This document shows positions 1 to 8,865 of a stretch of 64,000 bases of DNA, in pieces. The notes below the pieces were generated by a model. That model made no database searches. It worked only from the letters and a program-made list of their open reading frames with translations, and had not been told where the DNA came from. The stretch is from positions 1-64,000 of the forward strand of contig DASSKC010000041.1 in NCBI GenBank assembly GCA_035690885.1. Direction: 5' to 3'. Source of the DNA: Oleiagrimonas sp035690885 (lineage in GTDB: Bacteria > Pseudomonadota > Gammaproteobacteria > Xanthomonadales > Rhodanobacteraceae). The translations under genes were made by a program, and so were the position numbers. Numbering within the stretch: the first letter of the stretch is position 1; every line of letters begins with the position of its first letter.

Positions 1-1273
1 GCGCCAGCAACTGGGCGAGGATGCTTTTCCCAAGCCGGCGCGGGCGTATCTGAACGACTGGGCGGGGGACGAGCGCGGCTGGTTGCGCAAGTATTACCCG
101 CCCGGCGATGACGAACCGCATTACGATCTGGCGCCGGCCACGGAGAAAGCCATTCGCTGGCTGGATTCGCTGCACGGCCAGCGCTTCATCGGTGCCGAGT
201 CGCGCTTGCTGACGATTTTCGACTTGCTGCACGACATTGCCGAAGGCACGGAGTCGGACCCGCGCGTGCGTCTGGACGAGTTGCAGCGGCGCAAGCAAGG
301 CATCGAGCAGGAGATCGAGGAGATCGAGGCCGGCCATGTGCGTTTGATGGACGCCACGCGTCTGCGCGAGCGCTTTTTGCAGGTGTCGGACACGGCTTAC
401 GGCTTGCTCGCCGATTTTCGCCAGGTGGAACAGAACTTCCGCTCGCTGGATCGGCAGGTGCGCGAAAAAGTGGCCGGCTGGGAGGGCGGCAAAGGCGACA
501 TGCTGGAGGAGGTGTTCGGCGAGCGTGATGCCATTGCCGAGTCCGATCAGGGCCGCAGTTTTCGCGCGTTCTGGGATTTTCTGATGTCGCCGGCGCGCCA
601 GGAAGAGCTGTCCGCGCTGCTGGAAAAGGTGCTGACCCTGGATGCCGTGCGCGAGCTGGAACCCGATCCGCGCTTGAAGCGCGTGCATTACGACTGGCTG
701 GATGCCGGCGAGGTGACGCTGCGTACGGTGGCGCGCCTGTCGCAGCAGTTGCGTCGCTATCTGGACGATCAGGCGTGGCTGGAAAACCGCCGCATCATGC
801 AGTTGATTCACACTGTGGAGCAGCACGCACTGGCCTTGCGCGAGGCACCGCATGATGCGCCCGGCATGACGCTGGACGATACCGCGCCCGCGCTCAACCT
901 GTCCATGGAGCGACCGCTGTTTCGCCCGCCGGTGAAACCACGGATTGCCGAAGGTCCGCTGCTGTCAGGCGATGCCGATCTGGATGCCGCGGCGCTGTTC
1001 GACCAGTTTCATGTCGACCGCGCGGCGCTGGCGGCGACCTTGCGCCGGAGCTTGCAAACGCGCGACCAGATCAGCCTGGCCAATCTGCTCGAAGAATATC
1101 CGCTGAAACGCGGCTTGGCAGAGCTGGTGGCGTGGCTGGCGCTGGCCGCCGACGATCCCGATGCCGTCATCGACGATACGCGCCATGCCACGCTGGACTG
1201 GTGCGATACCCAAGGCGTGCCGCGCCGCGCTACCGTGCCCGAGGTGATCTTCACTCGCCATGCCCATGACTGA
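1..1273 (+). CDS. jetA: Wadjet protein JetA (DUF3375, kleisin-like), 5' end outside window
   Basis: The reading frame is open from the first bases of the window, so the start codon lies upstream; about 423 C-terminal residues are present, against roughly 490 usual for DUF3375 proteins. The early KYYPPGDDEPHYDL and APATEKA segments are typical of this family. JetA (MksF-like) is the kleisin-type subunit of the Wadjet complex, which bridges the SMC heads. The middle is rich in charged helices. The gene overlaps jetB by 14 bp and heads a jetABCD operon that recognises and cleaves small circular DNA. The family call rests on sequence and on perfect operon context. Confidence 0.93.
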   Translation, partial: RQQLGEDAFPKPARAYLNDWAGDERGWLRKYYPPGDDEPHYDLAPATEKAIRWLDSLHGQRFIGAESRLLTIFDLLHDIAEGTESDPRVRLDELQRRKQGIEQEIEEIEAGHVRLMDATRLRERFLQVSDTAYGLLADFRQVEQNFRSLDRQVREKVAGWEGGKGDMLEEVFGERDAIAESDQGRSFRAFWDFLMSPARQEELSALLEKVLTLDAVRELEPDPRLKRVHYDWLDAGEVTLRTVARLSQQLRRYLDDQAWLENRRIMQLIHTVEQHALALREAPHDAPGMTLDDTAPALNLSMERPLFRPPVKPRIAEGPLLSGDADLDAAALFDQFHVDRAALAATLRRSLQTRDQISLANLLEEYPLKRGLAELVAWLALAADDPDAVIDDTRHATLDWCDTQGVPRRATVPEVIFTRHAHD

Positions 1274-1844
1274 CACCGACGCCTCCGCCGAACTGTCCAC
1301 CGTGTTGATCGCCTTGTTCAAGGGCGTGCTGTATCGCGACCGACAGGAAACCACCTGGCAGCAATTGATGACGCTGCACAACCGCGTGCGCGACTACGTG
1401 CGCGTGCTGTCGCTGGATCTGGTACTCGATGACGCCGAGGGCTATGCCTACCTCAAACAGGTGACCGGCGATGAGTCGGCGGAAACCGTGCCGCGACTGG
1501 TGGCCCGCCGCCAGCTGTCCTATCCGGTCAGCCTGTTGCTGGCGCTGCTGCGCAAGAAGCTGGCCGAGCACGATGCCGGTGGCGGCGATCCGCGGCTGAT
1601 CCTGAGCGTGGCGGAGATCGTCGAACTGGTACGCCTGTTCGTGCCCGACACCGCCAACGAGGCGCGCCTGGTCGACCGCATCCAGACCGACATCAACAAA
1701 ATCGTCGAGCTGGGTTTTTTGCGCAAGTTGCGCGGCCAAGACGGACGCTACGAAGTGCGCCGCATCCTGCAATCGTTCGTCGACGCGCAATGGCTGGGCG
1801 AGTTCGAGCAACGCCTGGCCGCCTACCGCGAGCACAACGCATGA
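1260..1844 (+). CDS. jetB: Wadjet protein JetB (DUF4194, KITE-like)
   Basis: A 194-residue protein with the size and acidic, helix-rich winged-helix character of DUF4194/MksE. JetB is the KITE subunit that binds the kleisin JetA on the SMC motor JetC. The ATG lies inside the end of jetA (14-bp overlap) and the stop overlaps the jetC ATG by 4 bp (ATGA), so the three subunits are probably translated in a coupled way. Nothing is truncated. Identity is mainly supported by its position between DUF3375 and the SMC gene. Confidence 0.92.
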   Translation: MPMTDTDASAELSTVLIALFKGVLYRDRQETTWQQLMTLHNRVRDYVRVLSLDLVLDDAEGYAYLKQVTGDESAETVPRLVARRQLSYPVSLLLALLRKKLAEHDAGGGDPRLILSVAEIVELVRLFVPDTANEARLVDRIQTDINKIVELGFLRKLRGQDGRYEVRRILQSFVDAQWLGEFEQRLAAYREHNA

Positions 1845-4800
1845 GTGCGGGCACCCAGGATCTGGATTTCGCCACGTCCAACGCGCAGGCGGGGTTTCGT
1901 CTGCAGCGTCTGGAGGTGCTCAACTGGGGAACGTTCGACAAGCAAGTCTGGGCGCTCGACCCGCACGGCGACAACAGCCTGCTGACCGGCGACATCGGCT
2001 CGGGCAAATCGACCCTGGTCGATGCGGTGACCACCTTGCTGGTGCCGGCCCAGCGCATCACCTACAACAAGGCCGCCGGTGCCGAAAGCCGCGAGCGCTC
2101 GCTGCGCTCGTACGTGCTCGGCTATTACAAATCCGAACGCGGCGAAACCGGACTGGCGGCCAAGGCCGTGGCCCTGCGCGACCACAACAGCTATTCGGTC
2201 ATCCTGGGGCATTTTTACAACGCCGGTTACGACCAGCATGTGACCCTGGCGCAGGTGTTCTGGATGACCGACCGGTCTGGCCAGCCGGATCGCTTTTACG
2301 TGGTCGCCGAGCATGCGCTGACCCTGGCCGGGGATTTCGGCGACTTCGGTGCCGACATCAACGCCTTGCGCAAACGTCTGCGCAAGCGCGAACACGTGCA
2401 GTTGTTCGACACCTTCCCCGGCTACGGCGCCGCCTTCCGCCGCCGCTTCGGCATCGACGAACAGGCCATGGAGCTGTTCAACCAGACCGTGTCGATGAAG
2501 TCGGTCGACAACATCACGCGCTTCGTGCGCGACCACATGCTCGAGGCATTTCCCGTCGCCGAACGCATCGACGCGTTGATGCATCACTTCGACGACCTGA
2601 GCCACGCCCACGAAGCGGTGATCGATGCGCGCCGACGCATCGAAGCGCTGACGCCGCTGGTCGCCGACCTGAACCAGCACACCGAGCGCGAACAACAAGC
2701 CGCCCAATTGCGCCAAAGCCGCGACGCGTTGCGGCCGTGGTTTGCCGGTTTGAAAGTCGACCTGCTGGACAAGCGTCTGGCCAACCTCGCCGACGAAGCC
2801 GGGCGCCTGGCACAAAAACGCGCGACGCTGACCACGCAACGCCGCGAAGGTCTGGCTCGGCGCGATGAACTCAAGCAAGCCATCGCGGCCAATGGCGGCG
2901 ATCGCCTGCAACGCCTCAAAGCCGAGCAGGATACCTGCCGCCAGCGCAAGCAACAAAAGCAGCGCCGCGCCGAGCAATACCGCGACCTGGCCACGACCCT
3001 GGCCCTGCCCGATGCCATCGACCTGGACGCGTTTCTTGCCAATCGCAAGCAACTCGACCGCCAGCGCAGCGCGCTCGAGGACCAGCAGGTCGAACGCCAG
3101 AATCGCATCAACGAAATCGGCGCCGAACTGCACAGCCTCAAGCAGCAACACGGCGAACTGGATACCGAGCTCACCTCGCTGCGCCAGCGCCGCTCCAACA
3201 TTCCCGGCCAGGTATTGGCCATCCGCAACGCGCTGTGCGAAGCGCTCGATCTGGATGCCGCCGAGCTGCCCTTCGTCGGTGAATTGCTGCAAGTGCCCGA
3301 GAACGAACGCGACTGGGAAGGTGCCATCGAGCGCCTGCTGCACAGCTTCGGTCTGTCGCTGCTGGTCCCCGACGCGCTGTACGGCAAGGTCGCCGCCTGG
3401 GTCGACCAGACTCGCCTGCGCGGCCGGCTGGTGTACTTCCGGGTCCGCGACAAGGCTGGCGCACCGCCCAAGGTCGGTCCCGACTCCCTGGCGCGCAAAC
3501 TCAAGATCCATCCCGACAGCGCGTTCTATCCGTGGCTGGAAAACGAGCTGGCGCATCGCTTCGATGTCACCTGCTGCGACAACCTGGAGCAGTTCCGTCG
3601 CGAGGCGCGCGCGATCACCCGCGCCGGCCAGATCAAGGCGCGTGGCGGTCGTCACGAAAAAGACGATCGCCATCGCATCGACGATCGCAGCCGCTACGTG
3701 CTCGGTTGGGACAACCAGGCCAAGATCGACGCCCTGCAGGCCGAGGCCGATGCCTTGTCCCGACGCGGCCAGAAGCTGGCCGAGCAATACGCCACCTGGG
3801 AAACCGGCCGCAAGGCCCTGGACACGCGTCTGCGCAAGCTCGATCAATTGGCCGTGTTCACGGAATTCGCCGAGCTCGACTGGCGCCCGCTGGCCGCCGA
3901 ACTGGAGCGACTCGACGCCGAACGCCGCGATCTGGAAGCGGCCAGTGACGTGCTCAAGGAGCTGGAGCATCAGCTGGCGACACTGGAAGATGCACTCAAG
4001 GGCACCGACGCCGCGCTCGACGAACAAGGCAAACTCGAAGGCGCCAACCAGACCAAGACCGACACGGCACAAACCTTGCGCGATGAAAACCAGGCGACCA
4101 TGGAAACGGCCAGCGATACCGACCGCGTCTGCTTCCCCGCGCTGGCCGACTGGCATGCCGAAGCGCTGCCCGAACGCACCTTGACGGTGGAGTCGTGCGA
4201 CCATCAGCAAAGCGATCTGCGCGACTGGCTGCAGCAGCGCATCGACCAGCACGACAAGCAACTCAAGGTCTTGAGCGAACGCATCATCCGCGCCATGCAG
4301 CACCATCGCACCGAATGGCCGCTGGAAAGCCGCGAAGTGGATGCGACCTTGGCCGCCGGCGACGACTACCGCGCCATGCTGGACGCACTCACAAGCGATG
4401 ACCTGCCGCGGTTCGAAAGTCGCTTCAAGCAACTACTCAACCAGAACACCATTCGCGAGGTCGCCGCCTTCCACGGCCAGCTGGGCAAGGAGCGCCAGGC
4501 CATTCGTGAGCGCATCGACATCATCAACCGTTCGCTGGAAGGCATCGACTACAACCCCGGCCGCTACATCGCCCTGCTCGCCGAAACTAGCCCCGACCCC
4601 GAGGTCCGCGCCTTCCAGCAAGACCTGCGTGCATGCACCGAAGGCGCGCTCGGCGACAACGAGGAAACGCAGTACACCGAGCAGAAATTTCTCGAGGTCA
4701 AACACATCATCGAACGTTTCCGCGGCCGCGAAGGCACCAGCGATCTGGACAAGCGCTGGACGCGCAAGGTCACCGACGTGCGCAACTGGTACGTGTTTTC

Positions 4801-5206
4801 CGCCGCCGAACGCTGGCGCGAAGACGACAGCGAGTACGAGCACTATTCCGACTCGGGCGGTAAATCCGGTGGCCAGAAAGAGAAGCTCGCCTACACCATT
4901 CTGGCCGCGAGTCTCGCCTACCAGTTCGGACTGGAATGGGGCGAGCAGCGCTCGCGATCATTCCGTTTCGTGGTCATCGACGAGGCCTTCGGCCGCGGCT
5001 CCGACGAATCGGCACGTTACGGCCTGGAGCTGTTCAAACGGCTCAACCTGCAACTGCTGATCGTCACGCCGCTGCAAAAGATCCACATCATCGAGCCGTT
5101 CGTGGCCAGCGTCGGCTTCGTGCACAATCGCGACGGCCGCCAATCGCTGGTACGCAACCTCAGCATCGAGGAGTACCAGAACGAAAAGGCCGCGCGCCAA
5201 CAGTAG
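1841..5206 (+). CDS. jetC: Wadjet SMC-like ATPase JetC
   Basis: Predicted 1121-residue SMC/MukB-like ATPase, the DNA-translocating motor of Wadjet. Walker A GDIGSGKST lies at about residues 50-58, long coiled coils flank a central hinge, the ABC signature SGGQ is near 1009-1012 and Walker B VVIDEAFG near 1044-1051. The start at 1841 is chosen because the ATG overlaps the jetB stop (ATGA) and lies close before the head domain; the frame is open further upstream. The TAG stop (5204-5206) lies inside the 70-bp palindromic repeat that separates jetC from jetD. All ATPase motifs look intact, so the system may be active. Confidence 0.96.
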   Translation: MSAGTQDLDFATSNAQAGFRLQRLEVLNWGTFDKQVWALDPHGDNSLLTGDIGSGKSTLVDAVTTLLVPAQRITYNKAAGAESRERSLRSYVLGYYKSERGETGLAAKAVALRDHNSYSVILGHFYNAGYDQHVTLAQVFWMTDRSGQPDRFYVVAEHALTLAGDFGDFGADINALRKRLRKREHVQLFDTFPGYGAAFRRRFGIDEQAMELFNQTVSMKSVDNITRFVRDHMLEAFPVAERIDALMHHFDDLSHAHEAVIDARRRIEALTPLVADLNQHTEREQQAAQLRQSRDALRPWFAGLKVDLLDKRLANLADEAGRLAQKRATLTTQRREGLARRDELKQAIAANGGDRLQRLKAEQDTCRQRKQQKQRRAEQYRDLATTLALPDAIDLDAFLANRKQLDRQRSALEDQQVERQNRINEIGAELHSLKQQHGELDTELTSLRQRRSNIPGQVLAIRNALCEALDLDAAELPFVGELLQVPENERDWEGAIERLLHSFGLSLLVPDALYGKVAAWVDQTRLRGRLVYFRVRDKAGAPPKVGPDSLARKLKIHPDSAFYPWLENELAHRFDVTCCDNLEQFRREARAITRAGQIKARGGRHEKDDRHRIDDRSRYVLGWDNQAKIDALQAEADALSRRGQKLAEQYATWETGRKALDTRLRKLDQLAVFTEFAELDWRPLAAELERLDAERRDLEAASDVLKELEHQLATLEDALKGTDAALDEQGKLEGANQTKTDTAQTLRDENQATMETASDTDRVCFPALADWHAEALPERTLTVESCDHQQSDLRDWLQQRIDQHDKQLKVLSERIIRAMQHHRTEWPLESREVDATLAAGDDYRAMLDALTSDDLPRFESRFKQLLNQNTIREVAAFHGQLGKERQAIRERIDIINRSLEGIDYNPGRYIALLAETSPDPEVRAFQQDLRACTEGALGDNEETQYTEQKFLEVKHIIERFRGREGTSDLDKRWTRKVTDVRNWYVFSAAERWREDDSEYEHYSDSGGKSGGQKEKLAYTILAASLAYQFGLEWGEQRSRSFRFVVIDEAFGRGSDESARYGLELFKRLNLQLLIVTPLQKIHIIEPFVASVGFVHNRDGRQSLVRNLSIEEYQNEKAARQQ

Positions 5207-5272
5207 GTCGGGTTGGCTTCATCAACCCGACACCCAACACAACGTTGGGTTGATGAACCCAACCCAACCTAC
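5203..5272. repeat. 70-bp palindromic repeat between jetC and jetD
   Basis: Two 29-bp arms (5203-5231 and 5244-5272) form an inverted repeat with three mismatches. The left arm begins GTAGGTCGGGTTGG and the right arm ends CCAACCCAACCTAC. This resembles the dispersed GTAGGT/GGGTTG-type intergenic palindromes of proteobacteria. It supplies the jetC stop codon and would fold into a very stable mRNA hairpin inside the operon, possibly lowering jetD expression or protecting the jetABC message. Confidence 0.85.
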
Positions 5273-5368
5273 ACGACTGCGCGACGCGGCAGCCACCCGT
5301 TGCGGACGGGGACGTCCGCACACGCACTCCCAGGCTTTTCGAACCCGTCCGATTACACTGCAAACACC

Positions 5369-6547
5369 ATGAGCTGGACCACGCCCACCGACTTGCGCGC
5401 CCAACTGCAACGCCGCTGGCAACGCGGCGATATCCTGCGTGCGCGCCTGACTGGCGAGCCCCTGTTCCCGCTCACATTGCGCCTGCGCAAACCCGCCGCG
5501 CGCGATCTCAGTGAACACTTTGCCGCGGTCGCCGAATGGGTCGACACGCTGCGTCATGACGCCAAGGCTCACGGCTATACGGTGCACTGGCGCGCTCATC
5601 ACCACCGCCTGCACGGCACCAATGCCCTGCCCGATGCCATCACCGTCGATACCGAAACCGACGCCCTGCGCTGGCTGGGTCGACAACGCGATGCCGAACA
5701 CTTCGCACAATTGACAGACGTGACCTTGGAGCGGTTCCCCGAACTGCACCCATGGCTGACCCGCCGACCACTTACCGCCCTCGAGCACGCGCCGACATGG
5801 CAAAACTTGCTGACGGTGCTGACTTGGTTTCAGGCCCATCCACGCCCCGGCGTGTACCTGCGTGAACTGGACATCCCCGGCATCCACACCAAGTTCATCG
5901 AAACCCACCGCGGTCTGCTGGCCGAATTGCTCGATGCCGTACTGCCCGCCACGCTGATCGACGCCAACGCCACCGGCATACGCGGTTTCAACCGCCGCTA
6001 CGGCCTGCGCGACAAACCGGCTCAGGTCCGCCTGCGCCTGCTCGACCCGCAGCTCGCGATGGGCGGTTTCACCGACCTGACCGTGCCGGCCGCACAACTG
6101 GCGCGACACGATCCCGGCGCCGGCACCGTCTTCGTCACCGAGAACGAGATCAACGGCCTGGCCTTCCCGGATGTCGCCGATGCACTGGTGATCTTCGGCC
6201 TCGGCTACGGCGTCGACGTGCTGCGCGAGCTACCTTGGTTGGCTCACAAGCGCATCTTCTACTGGGGCGACATCGACACCCACGGCTTCGCCATCCTCAA
6301 CCGCTTTCGGCACACCTTTCCCGACGCACGCTCGCTGCTCATGGACCGCGCCACACTGGAGGCACACCGACAAGTGTGGGGCCACGAAGACCAACGCAAA
6401 CGCTTCACCGGCGAGCTCGTGCGCTTGACCGACGCCGAGCAATCCGTGTTCCAAACATTGAAACAAGATCAACTGGCACCCGCACTACGCCTGGAGCAAG
6501 AGCACATCCGCCAGGGCTGGCTGCTTGACGCCTTGCGTGAGCTTTGA
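5369..6547 (+). CDS. jetD: Wadjet nuclease JetD (DUF3322-DUF2220, Toprim)
   Basis: A 392-residue protein in which the N-terminal DUF3322 region precedes a Toprim-like DUF2220 nuclease domain. The Toprim acidic residues are visible: E258/E260 in VTENEING and the D301-x-D303 pair in WGDIDTHGF. JetD cleaves DNA that the JetABC motor has failed to extrude fully, which is how Wadjet destroys small plasmids. The ATG at 5369 (MSWTTPTDLR) matches the usual family N-terminus; the frame is open back to 5213 but that part encodes the repeat. It lies 162 bp after jetC, unlike the overlapping jetA-jetB-jetC genes. Confidence 0.93.
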   Translation: MSWTTPTDLRAQLQRRWQRGDILRARLTGEPLFPLTLRLRKPAARDLSEHFAAVAEWVDTLRHDAKAHGYTVHWRAHHHRLHGTNALPDAITVDTETDALRWLGRQRDAEHFAQLTDVTLERFPELHPWLTRRPLTALEHAPTWQNLLTVLTWFQAHPRPGVYLRELDIPGIHTKFIETHRGLLAELLDAVLPATLIDANATGIRGFNRRYGLRDKPAQVRLRLLDPQLAMGGFTDLTVPAAQLARHDPGAGTVFVTENEINGLAFPDVADALVIFGLGYGVDVLRELPWLAHKRIFYWGDIDTHGFAILNRFRHTFPDARSLLMDRATLEAHRQVWGHEDQRKRFTGELVRLTDAEQSVFQTLKQDQLAPALRLEQEHIRQGWLLDALREL

Positions 6548-6615
6548 CTTGCGGGATGCCGCAAAGAACTGAATGTCCCGGCCTGCGATTCGCAACTTCC
6601 GCAGCTTCCGCATCA

Positions 6616-7593
6616 TCATTGCACGGTACGGCGCACGGTCTTGCGCTTGGCGTAGTGCCGCGCGATGAAGGCGCCGACCATGATCTGCATCTGGTTGTAG
6701 ATCATCACCGGCAGCAGCATGGCGCCGAACGCGCTTGACGCGAACAGGACCTTGGCCATCGGGGCTCCGGCGGCGAGACTTTTCTTGGAGCCGCAGAACA
6801 CGATGGTGATTTCGTCTTCCTTGTTGAAGCCCAGCAGGCGCGCGCCAAGACAGGTCACGACCAGTGCCACGCTCAGGAACAAGGCGCAGATGGCCAGCAG
6901 CCCGCCCAGCACCGGCAGCGGCGTGTGCTGCCACAACCCGGCCACGACCGAGGCGCTGAATGCGGTGTAGACGATCAGCACTATGGAGCCCTGGTCGAAC
7001 AACGACACCACCGCCGGGTGCTGCTTGACCATGCCGCCCAGCCAGCGCTGGCCGCACAAGCCGATGACGAACGGAAGCAACAACAGCAAGACGACTTCGC
7101 CGACGGCATGCCAGGAGACGCCGTGGTGGCCGGAGCTCATCAACATGGCCACCAGCAACGGGGTCACGAACACGCCCAGCAAGTTCGAGCCGGAGGCCGA
7201 ACAGATTGCCGCCGACACGTTGCCGCGCCCCATCGAGGTCATGGCAATCGACGATTGCACGGCCGAAGACACCATGCACAAAAACACCACGCCGACGTAA
7301 ATGTCCGGCGTCACCAGCGGCTCCAGCAGCGGGCGGAATGCCAAGCCCATGAGCGGAAACAGGACATAGGTGCTGCCCAGGATCAGCAGGTGCAGTCGCC
7401 AGTGGGTGATGCCTGCCAGCACCTCGCGGCGTGACAACTTCAACCCGTGCAGGAAAAACAGCATGGCAATGGCGACATCGGTCAGATGACTGAACACGGG
7501 CGCGGCCCAGCCCCGCGCCGGCAGAAAACTGGCCAGCGCAATGGCCGCCAGCAACATCCAGGTGAAGCGATCGGGAAGCCATTTTTTCCACAT
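6616..7593 (-). CDS. BASS/SBF-like transporter (YfeH type)
   Basis: A membrane protein of about 325 residues with 9-10 hydrophobic segments, resembling the bile acid:sodium symporter superfamily, SBF-like/YfeH branch. Family-type segments include FLHGLKLS after the second membrane span and CGSKKSLAAGAPMAK near the C-terminus. The substrate cannot be deduced; BASS proteins import organic anions with sodium. I chose the ATG at 7593 because AAAGGA lies 8 bases upstream; ATGs at 7602 and 7650 are alternatives. It is divergent from a LysR regulator that probably controls it. Confidence 0.82.
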   Translation of the reverse strand: MWKKWLPDRFTWMLLAAIALASFLPARGWAAPVFSHLTDVAIAMLFFLHGLKLSRREVLAGITHWRLHLLILGSTYVLFPLMGLAFRPLLEPLVTPDIYVGVVFLCMVSSAVQSSIAMTSMGRGNVSAAICSASGSNLLGVFVTPLLVAMLMSSGHHGVSWHAVGEVVLLLLLPFVIGLCGQRWLGGMVKQHPAVVSLFDQGSIVLIVYTAFSASVVAGLWQHTPLPVLGGLLAICALFLSVALVVTCLGARLLGFNKEDEITIVFCGSKKSLAAGAPMAKVLFASSAFGAMLLPVMIYNQMQIMVGAFIARHYAKRKTVRRTVQ

Positions 7594-7681
7594 GCGATAC
7601 ATCCTTTGCGCGAACCCGGCCCACCAGGCAACGCTGCGTGACACGCCCATTCAAGGGCACGACATGTGATAAGTAAATTGA

Positions 7682-7701
7682 TATCTTTCTATCGATTGAT
7701 A
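7682..7701. promoter_or_regulatory. Candidate LysR-type operator in divergent promoter
   Basis: An imperfect palindrome of two 8-bp arms (TATCTTTC and GATTGATA) separated by 4 bp lies in the AT-rich gap between the transporter and the LysR gene. LysR proteins commonly bind such TATC...GATA, T-N11-A-like sites to control a divergent target and themselves. Two arm positions mismatch, so this is a candidate only. Confidence 0.4.
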
Positions 7702-7711
7702 AACTATTCAA

Positions 7712-8602
7712 ATGAATGTGACGCTTCGCCAATTGCGCACGTTTCTCGTCGTCGCGCAGACGCGTCATTTCCGTCTGGCCGCCGAACGCCTGCATCTGAC
7801 CCAACCGGCCATCAGTCGTCATGTGGCCGATCTCGAGGCCGAGCTGGGCCTGGGGTTGTTTGACCGCAACACGCGCGAGGTCCATCTCACCGCCGCCGGC
7901 GAACGCCTGCAGGGCGCTTTGGCGCCACTGCTCGACCAGCTCGATACGCTGCTGACCCAAACGCATGCCGAGAGTGAAGGTTTGCGTGGCACCGTGCGCA
8001 TGGCCGCCGGCCCGACGCCGTCGGCCGAACTGGTGCCTCCGTGCCTGGCGCGTTGCGCACGCGACTACCCGGAACTGCGCGTGCTGTCGCGTGATCGCGT
8101 GCAAACCGAGGTCATCGCCGCCGTGCTTGCCGGCGATGTCGACTTCGGCATGGCCATCGACCCACCTGCAAGCCGTGAATTGCATGTCGAAACCGTTCTC
8201 CACGATCCGTTCGTGCTGGTGTGCCGCCATGATCATCCGCTGGCTGCATTGTCGCGCGTGGGATGGAAGCGGTTGCGCCACGAGCCGCTGATACTGCTCG
8301 ACCACAGCTCCGGCAGTCGGCGCTTGATCGATGCTGCCTTCGCCGAACACCAGATCGACGTGCAACCCACCCAGGAAACCGGCCACACCCACACCGCCTT
8401 CCGCATGGTCGCGGCAGGACTTGGCTGCACCGTGACACCCGGCTTGTCGGCTCCGCTGACGCCGCAACTGGTGACGCGCCCGCTGATGCCCGTCGTGCGC
8501 CGCGCAGTGACGCTGGTACGGCGCAAGGATCGTTCACTGACACCCGCGGCCGAACGGGTCTGGACGCTGATGCGCGAAGTCTCCGCTGAACGTGGCGGGT
8601 GA
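7712..8602 (+). CDS. LysR-family transcriptional regulator
   Basis: A 296-residue LysR regulator. The N-terminal winged helix-turn-helix (about residues 1-60) carries the family pattern LRQLRTFLVV, RLHLTQPAISRHV and LGLGLFDRNTR. The rest is the two-lobed effector-binding domain. The gene is divergent from the BASS transporter, the classic arrangement for a LysR regulator and its target, so it probably senses the transported anion or a metabolite of it. No clear ribosome-binding site precedes the ATG. Confidence 0.93.
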   Translation: MNVTLRQLRTFLVVAQTRHFRLAAERLHLTQPAISRHVADLEAELGLGLFDRNTREVHLTAAGERLQGALAPLLDQLDTLLTQTHAESEGLRGTVRMAAGPTPSAELVPPCLARCARDYPELRVLSRDRVQTEVIAAVLAGDVDFGMAIDPPASRELHVETVLHDPFVLVCRHDHPLAALSRVGWKRLRHEPLILLDHSSGSRRLIDAAFAEHQIDVQPTQETGHTHTAFRMVAAGLGCTVTPGLSAPLTPQLVTRPLMPVVRRAVTLVRRKDRSLTPAAERVWTLMREVSAERGG

Positions 8603-8713
8603 CAAGCGCAATTCCGGATTGCGCCTTCAGCGGACCGGCCGGGTTCGTTCCTGATTGCGCCGATACCGCCACGCACCCGAACTTGTCACAAGGCCCGGGT
8701 GCCATGGCGCACC

Positions 8714-8740
8714 TCAAGTTTTCCCGCCCTCAGCCGATAG
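8714..8740 (+). promoter_or_regulatory. Sigma-28 (FliA) promoter of chemoreceptor gene
   Basis: TCAAGTTT (8714-8721), 11-bp spacer, GCCGATAG (8733-8740). This nearly matches the flagellar sigma-28 consensus TAAAGTTT-N11-GCCGATAA and lies about 125 bp before the chemoreceptor start codon. Confidence 0.85.
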
Positions 8741-8865
8741 TTGCGTGCACGGTCGCTTCGATGCGGCTTTCACCCACCGGTCGACACATCTGCGCTCGAC
8801 GAGCGGCATCCGATACCTGTCGCGACGCCGTGCTGCCGTCATCGCATTCTGAAACGGGAAACCTG

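Noticed and set aside
1823..4432. 869-residue minus-strand open frame
   Set aside because: Shadow of jetC; the plus frame has intact SMC motifs and the minus protein is low-complexity.
5213..5368. JetD frame open through the palindromic repeat, suggesting a longer JetD
   Set aside because: The extra residues only translate the repeat; the family N-terminus starts at 5369.
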